Position numbers and translations under genes: made by a program. Below, in pieces: positions 1 through 6,430 of a DNA stretch of 6,430 nucleotides. The notes under the pieces are model-generated. The model saw nothing but the letters and a program-made list of their open reading frames with translations. It had not been told where the DNA came from and did not search any database. Origin of the DNA: Acidimicrobiia bacterium (GTDB taxonomy: Bacteria > Actinomycetota > Acidimicrobiia > IMCC26256 > JAENVU01); the NCBI GenBank assembly GCA_016650415.1, contig JAENVU010000347.1:1-6430 (forward strand), in the 5' to 3' direction. The first letter of the stretch is position 1. The number at the start of each line of letters is the position of its first letter.

Positions 1-499
1 AATGCACGATCCGATTGAGCTCGCGAGCAGACGCGAGGTCACGACCGAACGGCTTCTCGACGATCAACCTTCCGTTCTCCGCGGCGCCGTACTCGCCCAA
101 CGACTTCACGACCGGCCCGAACAGGCTCGGCGGTATCGCGAGGTAGTGCGCCGGTGCGGTCGCGCCGACGTTGGCGAGCGCAGTCCGCAGCGCCTTGAAG
201 GTCGAGGGATCGGTGTAATCGCCGTCGACGTACTGCAGGGAACTCATCAGGTGGTCGAGGGCCGTCGCGTCGATCGCGTCAGCTCCGACGTGTTCGTCCA
301 GACTCGCCCGGATCCGGTCCTGGAGGTCCGCGAGGGTCTTCCCGCCGCGGGCAATCCCGATCACCGGCACGTCGAGCCGGCCGTGACGGGCCATGCCGTA
401 GAGCGCGGGGATGGTCATCTTGTAGCCGAGGTCGCCCGTCGCGCCGAACCAACAGAGCGCGTCGGCCTGGCCGAGACCGCGGTCAGGACTTTTCGGCAT
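1..499 (-). CDS. zwf: Glucose-6-phosphate 1-dehydrogenase, N-terminal part (runs off window)
   Basis: This gene encodes the cytosolic enzyme that oxidises glucose 6-phosphate to 6-phosphogluconolactone with NAD(P)+, the first step of the oxidative pentose phosphate pathway. I translated the minus strand by hand from the ATG at 499-497, which gives 166 residues before the window edge. An N-terminal Rossmann motif, FGATGDLGYK, lies at about residues 18-27. The family blocks YLAIPPSLFGPVV and RLIVEKPFGRD follow in the order expected of G6PDs, about one third of a ~490-510-residue enzyme. The active-site DHYLGKE-type motif would lie beyond the edge and cannot be checked. The start is supported by AAGGAG ten bases upstream, inside the 3' end of gnd, and the gene overlaps gnd by 17 bp in another frame. 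It is last in pgi-gnd-zwf as far as visible. Family assignment is firm. Confidence 0.93.
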   Translation of the reverse strand, partial: MPKSPDRGLGQADALCWFGATGDLGYKMTIPALYGMARHGRLDVPVIGIARGGKTLADLQDRIRASLDEHVGADAIDATALDHLMSSLQYVDGDYTDPSTFKALRTALANVGATAPAHYLAIPPSLFGPVVKSLGEYGAAENGRLIVEKPFGRDLASARELNRIVH

Positions 500-1493
500 G
501 GCCACCAAACTCCTTGCGCATCGCCGAAAGGATCCGGTTCGCGAACTCCGATTCTTCCCTCGATTCGAACCGGTCGAACAAGGCGGCCGAGAGCACATGG
601 ATCGGCACGCCTTCATCGATCGCGGCCAACGCCGTCCACCGCCCTTCACCGGAATCCGAGACCCGCCCCTCGAACTCGGCCAACGTGGGCGACTCCGAGA
701 ACGCGTGAGCGGCAAGATCGAGCAACCAGGACGCCACCACACTCCCCCGCCGCCATACTTCGGTGACCGCGGGCACGTCGATGTCGTACTGGTAGTACTG
801 CGGGTCGCGCAGCGGTGTCGTTTCGGCGTCGTGGACTTGCGAGGCCTTCCCCACATTCGCGTGGTGAAGGACGTTCAATCCCTCGGCGTACGCCGCCATC
901 ATCCCGTACTCGATCCCGTTGTGGACCATCTTCACGAAGTGGCCTGCTCCGGCGGGCCCGCAATGGAGGTAGCCGTTCTCGGCGGGGCTGGGCTCGCCGG
1001 TCTTGCCCGGTGTCCGCGGCGCCCCGTCGACTCCCGGCGCAATCGTGCGCAGGATCGGATCGAGATGCTCCACGATCGCGGCTTCGCCACCGACCATCAG
1101 ACAGAACCCACGCTCGAGCCCGAACACACCGCCGCTCGTACCGATGTCGACGTAATGGATGCCCTGCGGCGCGAGTGCGCCGGCACGGTCGACATCGTCG
1201 CGGTAGTACGAGTTGCCACCGTCGACGACGATGTCGTCGCGACTCATCAGCGCGGCCAGATCGGTGACGGTCGAGCCGGTGATGGCCGCGGGCACCATGA
1301 TCCAGGCCGCTCGGGGCGGTGTCAGGAGCGTCACGAACTCCTCGAGGCTCGCGGCGCCCGTCGCGCCTTCGGAGACGAGCTGCGCGACCGACGCCTCGTC
1401 GACGTCGTAGACGACGCATTCGTGACCGTCGCGCATGAGCCTGCGGACCAAGTTGGCGCCCATACGCCCGAGTCCGACCATTCCGAGTTGCAT
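483..1493 (-). CDS. gnd: 6-phosphogluconate dehydrogenase, decarboxylating, short (probably NAD+-type) form
   Basis: This cytosolic enzyme oxidatively decarboxylates 6-phosphogluconate to ribulose 5-phosphate. The 336-residue protein is much shorter than the ~470-residue NADP+ enzyme, as expected for the short Gnd subfamily. Visible features in order are the dinucleotide-binding loop GLGRMGANL (7-15), DGGNSYYRDD (91-100), the substrate-binding GTSGG (118-122) and the catalytic block GHFVKMVHNGIEY (184-196), with K188 as the expected catalytic lysine. The second Rossmann strand ends in D30 (VVYDVDEA), where NADP+ enzymes usually carry N-R. This favours NAD+ by inference. A PGVDGAPRTPGKTGEPSP loop at 153-170 precedes the active site, and I recall similar loops in actinobacterial homologues. 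The ATG start is preceded by GAGGAG five bases away, overlapping the pgi stop codon; the TGA stop lies inside zwf. The enzyme lacks the long C-terminal helical extension of the classical form. Confidence 0.95.
   Translation of the reverse strand: MQLGMVGLGRMGANLVRRLMRDGHECVVYDVDEASVAQLVSEGATGAASLEEFVTLLTPPRAAWIMVPAAITGSTVTDLAALMSRDDIVVDGGNSYYRDDVDRAGALAPQGIHYVDIGTSGGVFGLERGFCLMVGGEAAIVEHLDPILRTIAPGVDGAPRTPGKTGEPSPAENGYLHCGPAGAGHFVKMVHNGIEYGMMAAYAEGLNVLHHANVGKASQVHDAETTPLRDPQYYQYDIDVPAVTEVWRRGSVVASWLLDLAAHAFSESPTLAEFEGRVSDSGEGRWTALAAIDEGVPIHVLSAALFDRFESREESEFANRILSAMRKEFGGHAEKS
510..515 (-). promoter_or_regulatory. Shine-Dalgarno site for zwf inside gnd
   Basis: The minus strand reads AAGGAG ten bases before the zwf ATG at 499-497. 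It lies within the last codons of gnd, so ribosomes finishing gnd would uncover it. It decides the zwf start and implies coupled translation. Confidence 0.7.
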
Positions 1494-1498
1494 GAGAT

Positions 1499-1502
1499 CT
1501 CC

Positions 1503-1504
<2 letters not shown>
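1499..1504 (-). promoter_or_regulatory. Shine-Dalgarno site for gnd overlapping the pgi stop codon
   Basis: The minus strand reads TGAGGAGATCTCATG. GAGGAG sits five bases before the gnd ATG and shares the last two bases of the pgi TGA stop (1505-1503). There is no room for a separate promoter here outside pgi coding sequence, so gnd is expected to be co-transcribed and translationally coupled to pgi. Confidence 0.75.
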
Positions 1505-3122
<1,618 letters not shown>

Positions 3123-3172
3123 CGAGCGATTCTGGCACGCGCCCCGGTCGACAACGGCCACCCCGGAAAGGG

Positions 3173-3934
3173 CTACCCGGCGTCGACGAGACCGCCGAGG
3201 CCGATGGAGTCGAGCAGGTCGGTGATGCGCGCGGTCAACCACGACAACTGATCCAGGAGCAACAGCAGCCCGAACCCGAACAGCACGGCCGCGGAGAAGA
3301 ACGTGATGACCCGCACATGACGGTTGAGGAATCGCAGCGCGGGGCTCGATGCGCCGAACGCGAGGCCGACGACCAGGAACGAGACACCCATCCCCGCGGA
3401 GTACGCCACCAACAAGCCGACCGCCCGGGCGGAGGTCTGCGTGGCCGCCACACCGAAGACCGCGGCAAGGACCGGTCCCAGACACGGCGACCAGCCGAAC
3501 CCGAACGCGGCACCGACGACGAACGCCGTGGCCCAACCGAATCGTCGCCCGACGTGGAATCGCTTCTCCGGGTACAAGCGCGGAGCCCGCAGGACTTGCG
3601 AACCGACGAGGTACAACGCCATCACCATGATGAGCCCGCCCGAGACTCGGGTCAGCGTCGTCTGGTTGTCGAACGCGGCCTGGCCGATCCCGCTGGCCGC
3701 GAGGCCCAGGATGGTGAACACCGAACCGAACCCGAGCGTGAAGAGGCCAGTGGTCCACGCGATACGGCCGAGGTTCGCAGATTCGCCGTCCTTGAGCTCG
3801 GCGATCGAGACGCCACTCACGACGCTCAGATAGCCCGGCACCATCGGCAACACACACGGCGAGAGAATCGAGATCATCCCGCCGCCGAAGGCCACGAGTA
3901 CTCCGACGTTCTGCGTCGTGACTGCGAAGAGCAC
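3173..3934 (-). CDS. ccdA: CcdA/DsbD-like cytochrome c biogenesis transmembrane protein
   Basis: This is a polytopic inner-membrane protein of the CcdA/DsbD transmembrane family. Family members carry reducing equivalents from cytoplasmic thioredoxin across the membrane to extracytoplasmic thiol proteins, often for haem attachment to apocytochrome c. The 253 residues hold about six hydrophobic segments (roughly 10-40, 59-86, 94-114, 135-164, 170-194 and 210-234), the usual CcdA size. The two redox cysteines sit in the classic contexts ISILSPCVLP (C27, first segment) and GWSPCLGP (C151, fourth segment), both next to proline. The start is GTG at 3934-3932 without a clear Shine-Dalgarno sequence; a GTG 13 codons later would cut into the first helix and is less likely. 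No cytochrome c assembly partners (ResB, ResC, thioredoxin-like protein) are in view, so the partner is unknown. It lies between the nuclease gene (42 bp upstream) and pgi (50 bp downstream) and may share transcription with either. Confidence 0.88.
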   Translation of the reverse strand: MLFAVTTQNVGVLVAFGGGMISILSPCVLPMVPGYLSVVSGVSIAELKDGESANLGRIAWTTGLFTLGFGSVFTILGLAASGIGQAAFDNQTTLTRVSGGLIMVMALYLVGSQVLRAPRLYPEKRFHVGRRFGWATAFVVGAAFGFGWSPCLGPVLAAVFGVAATQTSARAVGLLVAYSAGMGVSFLVVGLAFGASSPALRFLNRHVRVITFFSAAVLFGFGLLLLLDQLSWLTARITDLLDSIGLGGLVDAG

Positions 3935-3976
3935 GGCGCCGACGTTAGGGCGCGTCGCCCGCCGCGGCCGCCTCGG

Positions 3977-4399
3977 TCACCAACGATCGAGCCGATCGTG
4001 GGTCGCGGGGTCGTACAGACACACGACTTCGGCCAAATAGCCGAGACGCAGCGCGGCTTCGAGCATCGCGTCACCGCTCCCACCGACCGGGAGATGAGAG
4101 GTGATCACGACAAAGGGCTTGGGAGCTTCGAGCCCTTGGAGCAACGCGCCATTGGCGATTGCCTTCTTCAGCGTGTCGGTGCGACGAAGCCCAGGCCGAT
4201 TGCCCTGGACGCTGCCCTTGTACTCGAACCACACCACCGAACCACCGGGGCTCGTCCCGACCGCGTCGATCTCGACGCCTACCTCGCCGAGCCGAAGCGG
4301 AGCACCGACCTCCCAACCCAGCCCTCGTAGGAAAGCGGTGCACTGCTCGGCGAACCGCCTCCCCTGCTCACCGGCCGACGCCTGGAAGTCACTCGGCAT
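3977..4399 (-). CDS. Small stand-alone PD-(D/E)XK nuclease-like protein, paralogue of the methyltransferase C-terminal domain
   Basis: This is predicted to be a Mg2+-dependent DNA endonuclease of the PD-(D/E)XK fold; the role as a restriction subunit is inferred. Counting from the ATG at 4399-4397 (140 residues), the core reads GVEIDAVGT (D45), then WFEYKGS (E59, K61), a D-x13-E-x-K arrangement with strand-like flanks. It is followed by RPGLRRTDTLKKA and a buried-strand-like FVVITSHLP. Residues 4-104 align without gaps with residues 335-435 of the neighbouring methyltransferase, with about 36 identities in 101 columns by hand. It is little more than the catalytic fold, with no room for a separate recognition domain, so it probably needs a partner for sequence specificity. 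In-frame starts also exist at 4414 (GTG), 4411, 4405 and 4402. I chose 4399 because GGGGG precedes it by five bases and MPSDFQ begins where the paralogy begins. The start overlaps the upstream gene's stop by 11 bp (ATGCCGAGTGA). Confidence 0.72.
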   Translation of the reverse strand: MPSDFQASAGEQGRRFAEQCTAFLRGLGWEVGAPLRLGEVGVEIDAVGTSPGGSVVWFEYKGSVQGNRPGLRRTDTLKKAIANGALLQGLEAPKPFVVITSHLPVGGSGDAMLEAALRLGYLAEVVCLYDPATHDRLDRW

Positions 4400-4757
4400 C
4401 ATCACCCCCATCACCGAAGATCCTCGTCATGCGCAGCTCGAGCGCCGTGAACTCCAGGTCGAGGCGCGAGTCCGTCCAGACCTCTTCATCCGGGTACCCG
4501 TCAATCGTCGAGCCCGTAGCTTCCATCCAGGCGACCACCGCGTCGGCCCAGCGCTCCTCGAGGAGCGCGGCCCGGATGTCGTCGAGCACGCCCTTGGCCC
4601 GCAACTCGGAGGGATCGGATCGCGCGACCAACCGCAGCGCGAGGACGCGTCCGAGGACCGCCGCCGAGGACGCGAGAAACACTTCGGGCGGATCGCCGCG
4701 AAGAACTCCGACTGCGAGCCGGCCCGGCCAACGGTGTTCTTGTGACTCCTCAGTCAC
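4389..4757 (-). CDS. Uncharacterised ~122-residue protein between methyltransferase and nuclease
   Basis: I do not recognise this family. The preferred GTG start at 4757-4755 gives an N-terminus MTEESQEHRW and overlaps the methyltransferase stop by eight bases (GTGACTGA). In-frame alternatives are GTG 4778 and ATG 4772, neither with a good Shine-Dalgarno sequence. The protein is soluble-looking and acidic, with no signal peptide or membrane segment. The middle looks helical (SSAAVLGRVLALRLVAR, then DDIRAALLEERWADAVVAWM), followed by a W/Y-rich stretch (GYPDEEVWTDSRLD) and an acidic tail ending GDGGDDAE. I see no helix-turn-helix, zinc ligands or nuclease motif. Its reading frame is supported by protein-like composition and by start/stop overlaps with both neighbours, which imply co-translation with them. 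It could be an accessory or specificity subunit, an inhibitor, or a controller of the nuclease; the sequence does not choose between these. Confidence 0.68.
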   Translation of the reverse strand: MTEESQEHRWPGRLAVGVLRGDPPEVFLASSAAVLGRVLALRLVARSDPSELRAKGVLDDIRAALLEERWADAVVAWMEATGSTIDGYPDEEVWTDSRLDLEFTALELRMTRIFGDGGDDAE

Positions 4758-6207
4758 CCGCGGCGTCCGCATCCGCACCGAGTCGGGCGAACTCCCTCAA
4801 CTGATGCTGACCATCAGGAGTCAGCATCTCCAGTACGGCACGAATAGGTTTCCCGTTCCCGGTCACGACGTCCAGCGAAGCCGCGCCGGAACTCTTGGCG
4901 GCGGGCGCGTGCGTCGTCAGCAACACCAGCGGGACCTTCGGTTCGGCCTCCTTCAAGACCAATGCCTTCCCGAGCGCCTTCCAGAGGGTGTCCGTGCGCT
5001 TCAAGCCGGGGCGGCTACTGGTGAAGCCGCCGGAGACGTCGAAAAACCACAGCTTGCCGAGCTTGTCTCGCGCCGCGAAATTCACTTCGACGCCCGAAGG
5101 GAACCGCTTGTCGGACTCGATGTCCTCGAAGCCACAGGCGTGGAGGACCGCCTCGGCAATCTCCTTGGCCGCCCGCCCCTCCCGACCAGCACGCGATTGA
5201 AAGTCGCCGGATTCCTCGTCGGGCATCGGTATCGCCGGGAGCAACACTGTGATCGGCTCCTCATCCCGGTCCTTCAAACGCTCCAGCCGGCGCTGTTCCG
5301 CCTCGATCCGCGTACGTGCCGCCTCGACGTACTCGGGATCGGTGTCGTACCCGGCGTAGTGGCGGCCGGTGCGGAGTGCGGCCAGCGCCGTCGTGCCCGA
5401 ACCCATGAAGGGATCGACGACCAGATCCTCGTAGTAGGTGTACAGATGAATGAGTCGTTCTGGGAGTTCGATCGGAAACGGGGCCGGGTGACCGACCCGC
5501 CGCGCACTCTCGGGCGGGATCTCCCAGACGTCCGTCGTCGCTTCCATGAACTCGTCCTTGGACAAGGACCAGGTGTGCGGCAACTCTGCCTGCTTGCGCT
5601 CGGCTGCCGACTTGGCGCGATCGAACCGACCCTTGCTGGCGATCACCACTCGTTCGGTCAAGTCCCGTAGGACCGGGTTGGCCGGGCGCTGGAACGATCC
5701 CCACGCGCACGAACCCCCGGCACCTCGGGCCTTCTGCCAGATCACCTCACCGCGCAACAGGAGACCGAGCCGCTGCAAGATGTCGATGACATCCGACGAC
5801 AGCGAACGGTACGGCTTGCGGCCGAGATTCGCGACGTTGACCGCGATTCGACCGCCAGGTTCGAGTACCCGTGCGCATTCCTCGAAGACTGCCTCAAGCA
5901 TTTCCAAGTACTCGATGTAGTTCGCAGGAATCGACCCTTCACCAAGGGCTTCCTCGTACGCTTTGCCGGCGAAGTACGGCGGCGACGTGACGACCAGGGC
6001 AGTCGAGTTGGTCGCGATCTTGTCCATTTGCGCCGAGTTGCCAACGAAGATTTCGTCGATCGCCTTGAACCGATCGATCTCGTCGAGATCGCTCAGGACT
6101 GGAGGCGTGAACCGATCATAGAAGCCTGATGCGTCGTGACTCTCCCGTCGGGAAACACCGAAGTTCGAGGTTGTCGTTCCGTGCCGACGCTCATCCACGT
6201 GATTCAC
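4750..6207 (-). CDS. Site-specific DNA methyltransferase (beta class, probably N4-cytosine) with C-terminal pseudonuclease domain
   Basis: This enzyme transfers a methyl group from S-adenosylmethionine to an exocyclic amino group of a base in a specific DNA site. In the 485-residue product, catalytic motif IV is TSPPY (74-78) and the SAM-binding motif I is DPFMGSGTT (265-273), followed by GYDTDPEYV (286-294). The order IV-then-I defines the beta class. S-P-P-Y rather than D-P-P-Y favours N4-cytosine, but adenine targets are not excluded. The region between (IWQKARG, WGSFQRPANP, ERVVIASKG) is typical of the family and should include target recognition. Residues 335-435 form a separate domain homologous to the downstream small nuclease, with catalytic positions changed to N376, D390 and S392. 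The start is GTG at 6207; GTG at 6198, preceded by AAAGGTGA, is an equally plausible start three codons in. The gene ends eight bases inside the next gene. The target sequence cannot be read from the protein. Confidence 0.88.
   Translation of the reverse strand: MNHVDERRHGTTTSNFGVSRRESHDASGFYDRFTPPVLSDLDEIDRFKAIDEIFVGNSAQMDKIATNSTALVVTSPPYFAGKAYEEALGEGSIPANYIEYLEMLEAVFEECARVLEPGGRIAVNVANLGRKPYRSLSSDVIDILQRLGLLLRGEVIWQKARGAGGSCAWGSFQRPANPVLRDLTERVVIASKGRFDRAKSAAERKQAELPHTWSLSKDEFMEATTDVWEIPPESARRVGHPAPFPIELPERLIHLYTYYEDLVVDPFMGSGTTALAALRTGRHYAGYDTDPEYVEAARTRIEAEQRRLERLKDRDEEPITVLLPAIPMPDEESGDFQSRAGREGRAAKEIAEAVLHACGFEDIESDKRFPSGVEVNFAARDKLGKLWFFDVSGGFTSSRPGLKRTDTLWKALGKALVLKEAEPKVPLVLLTTHAPAAKSSGAASLDVVTGNGKPIRAVLEMLTPDGQHQLREFARLGADADAAGD
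4903..5205 (-). other. Degenerate PD-(D/E)XK domain within the methyltransferase
   Basis: These codons encode methyltransferase residues 335-435, from DFQSRAG to TTHAP. They align without gaps to the small nuclease, from DFQASAG to TSHLP. Where the nuclease has D, E and K of the active site, this copy has N376 (codon AAT), D390 (GAC) and S392 (TCC). The loss of the lysine and of the first acidic residue predicts that it cannot cleave DNA. The fold itself seems intact, with matching spacing and a preserved RPGLKRTDTLWKA block. A further 50 residues after the aligned part (to 485) have no clear counterpart. The reading frame is uninterrupted, so this is a maintained domain and not a decayed gene. 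Confidence 0.75.
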
Positions 6208-6237
6208 CTTTGCCCACCACCGAGATCGTGTCGAACG

Positions 6238-6249
6238 TGCCGCGCGGCA
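6238..6249. repeat. 12-bp perfect palindrome TGCCGCGCGGCA
   Basis: This is a perfect inverted repeat located 31-42 bp upstream of the methyltransferase GTG (6207). It overlaps by one base the putative -10 hexamer. It could be an operator half or simply a chance GC-rich dyad; at this base composition such palindromes are not rare. Confidence 0.5.
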
Positions 6250-6255
6250 GAGTAC

Positions 6256-6273
6256 ACGAACGTTCGTTCGTTC
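6256..6273. repeat. 12-bp palindrome ACGAACGTTCGT running into three GTTC repeats
   Basis: ACGAACGTTCGT (6256-6267) is a perfect palindrome, and GTTCGTTCGTTC (6262-6273) is three tandem GTTC units overlapping its right arm. The heptamer CGAACGT inside it (6257-6263) also occurs at 6232-6238, 25 bp away. The position just upstream of the possible -10 suits a repressor or activator site, but no regulator gene is visible in the window. Confidence 0.5.
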
Positions 6274-6288
6274 AGCTTGATTTGGTCG

Positions 6289-6430
6289 TTACGGTATCGG
6301 GCGGTGACGCGATCGCCGCAAGTACAGGCCGAGGCCGAGGATCGCGACGACCGCCGCCGCGAAGGTGATCAGGGAGACCGGCCAGTCACTTCCGTCGTCG
6401 ACGATGTCGGTCCCGGCCTTGGAGACGGCG
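6289..6430 (-). CDS. C-terminal end of a membrane-anchored protein (starts beyond window)
   Basis: Reading the minus strand from the window edge gives 46 codons and a TAA stop at 6291-6289. The product ends in a short acidic stretch (IVDDGSDWP), one strongly hydrophobic segment (VSLITFAAAVVAILGLGLYL) and a basic tail, RRSRHRPIP. This is the layout of a C-terminal membrane anchor whose tail would be cytoplasmic by the positive-inside rule, placing the missing N-terminal part outside. No family can be named from so short a fragment. It is on the same strand as the methyltransferase and ends 81 bp before it. Confidence 0.6.
   Translation of the reverse strand, partial: AVSKAGTDIVDDGSDWPVSLITFAAAVVAILGLGLYLRRSRHRPIP

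Larger units (their letters stand above)
6208..6288 (-). promoter_or_regulatory. Intergenic region likely holding the promoter of the methyltransferase cassette
   Basis: This 81-bp gap is the only sizeable non-coding stretch upstream of the cassette. On the minus strand it holds a possible -10 hexamer TACTCT (6254-6249), though no convincing -35 lies at the right distance. Close by are two 12-bp perfect palindromes and a GTTC triplet repeat. A weak GGTGGTGGG and then AAAGGTGA precede the two candidate GTG starts. No terminator-like hairpin with a T tract follows the upstream stop codon, so read-through from the upstream gene is also possible. Confidence 0.35.

Noticed and set aside
2..766. 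A 254-codon plus-strand open frame at the window start
   Set aside because: The opposite strand encodes the zwf N-terminus and the gnd C-terminus with clear family motifs, so this frame is a shadow.
3123..3857. A 245-residue N-terminal extension of pgi, since its frame stays open upstream
   Set aside because: The extension crosses ccdA in a different frame and reads as arginine-rich non-protein sequence. PGI of normal length begins at the ATG at 3122.
3948..3960. A small hairpin (GGGCG-CGT-CGCCC) between the nuclease and ccdA, considered as a terminator
   Set aside because: The stem is only five base pairs and no T tract follows on the minus strand. It is likely chance in GC-rich DNA.
4389..4757. 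The small middle protein as a restriction-modification C (controller) protein
   Set aside because: C proteins are short helix-turn-helix proteins usually placed before the nuclease gene. I see no helix-turn-helix pattern in this sequence, so position alone is not enough.
4159..5670. A 503-codon open frame on the plus strand opposite the restriction-like cassette
   Set aside because: It runs antisense across three genes, has low-complexity R/S/P-rich sequence, and contradicts the methyltransferase motifs on the minus strand.
6129..6368. A plus-strand open frame spanning the gap upstream of the methyltransferase
   Set aside because: It overlaps the methyltransferase 5' end and the upstream membrane-anchor gene antisense and has no protein-like features.

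Overview
The window is high-GC (roughly two thirds G+C by eye), tightly packed DNA in which every supportable gene lies on the minus strand. The base composition, frequent GTG starts, the short-form 6-phosphogluconate dehydrogenase and the protein sequence style point to an actinobacterium. An Acidimicrobiia-type lineage is my best guess, but it is an inference, not something the sequence proves. In transcription order (high to low coordinates) the layout is: the last 46 residues of a membrane-anchored protein (6430-6289); an 81-bp gap with two 12-bp palindromes; a restriction-modification-like cassette of three overlapping genes (6207-3977); a CcdA-type membrane thiol-disulfide exchange protein (3934-3173); and the sugar-phosphate genes pgi, gnd and the first third of zwf (3122-1).

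The metabolic block handles the fate of glucose 6-phosphate. Pgi interconverts it with fructose 6-phosphate, Zwf oxidises it into the oxidative pentose phosphate pathway, and Gnd performs the later oxidative decarboxylation. The pgi stop codon is part of the gnd Shine-Dalgarno sequence, and gnd overlaps zwf by 17 bp, so the three are almost certainly one translationally coupled operon.

The most interesting part is the three-gene cassette. The first gene is a beta-class (motif order IV then I, TSPPY) DNA methyltransferase carrying a C-terminal extension. The third gene is a ~140-residue stand-alone protein. I can align that protein without gaps to the extension over about 101 residues, with about 36 identities counted by hand. 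The stand-alone copy has an intact PD-(D/E)XK nuclease core (D-x13-E-x-K). In the fused copy the same three positions read N, D and S, so it should be catalytically dead, yet an RPGLxRTDTLxKA block is kept in both. Between them lies a ~122-residue protein I do not recognise, overlapping both neighbours. The reading I favour is a split restriction-modification or defence module. In it, a methyltransferase with a built-in pseudonuclease recruits, orients or restrains a small active paralogous nuclease that has no DNA-recognition domain of its own. This is a hypothesis; only the paralogy, residue changes and gene overlaps are seen directly.
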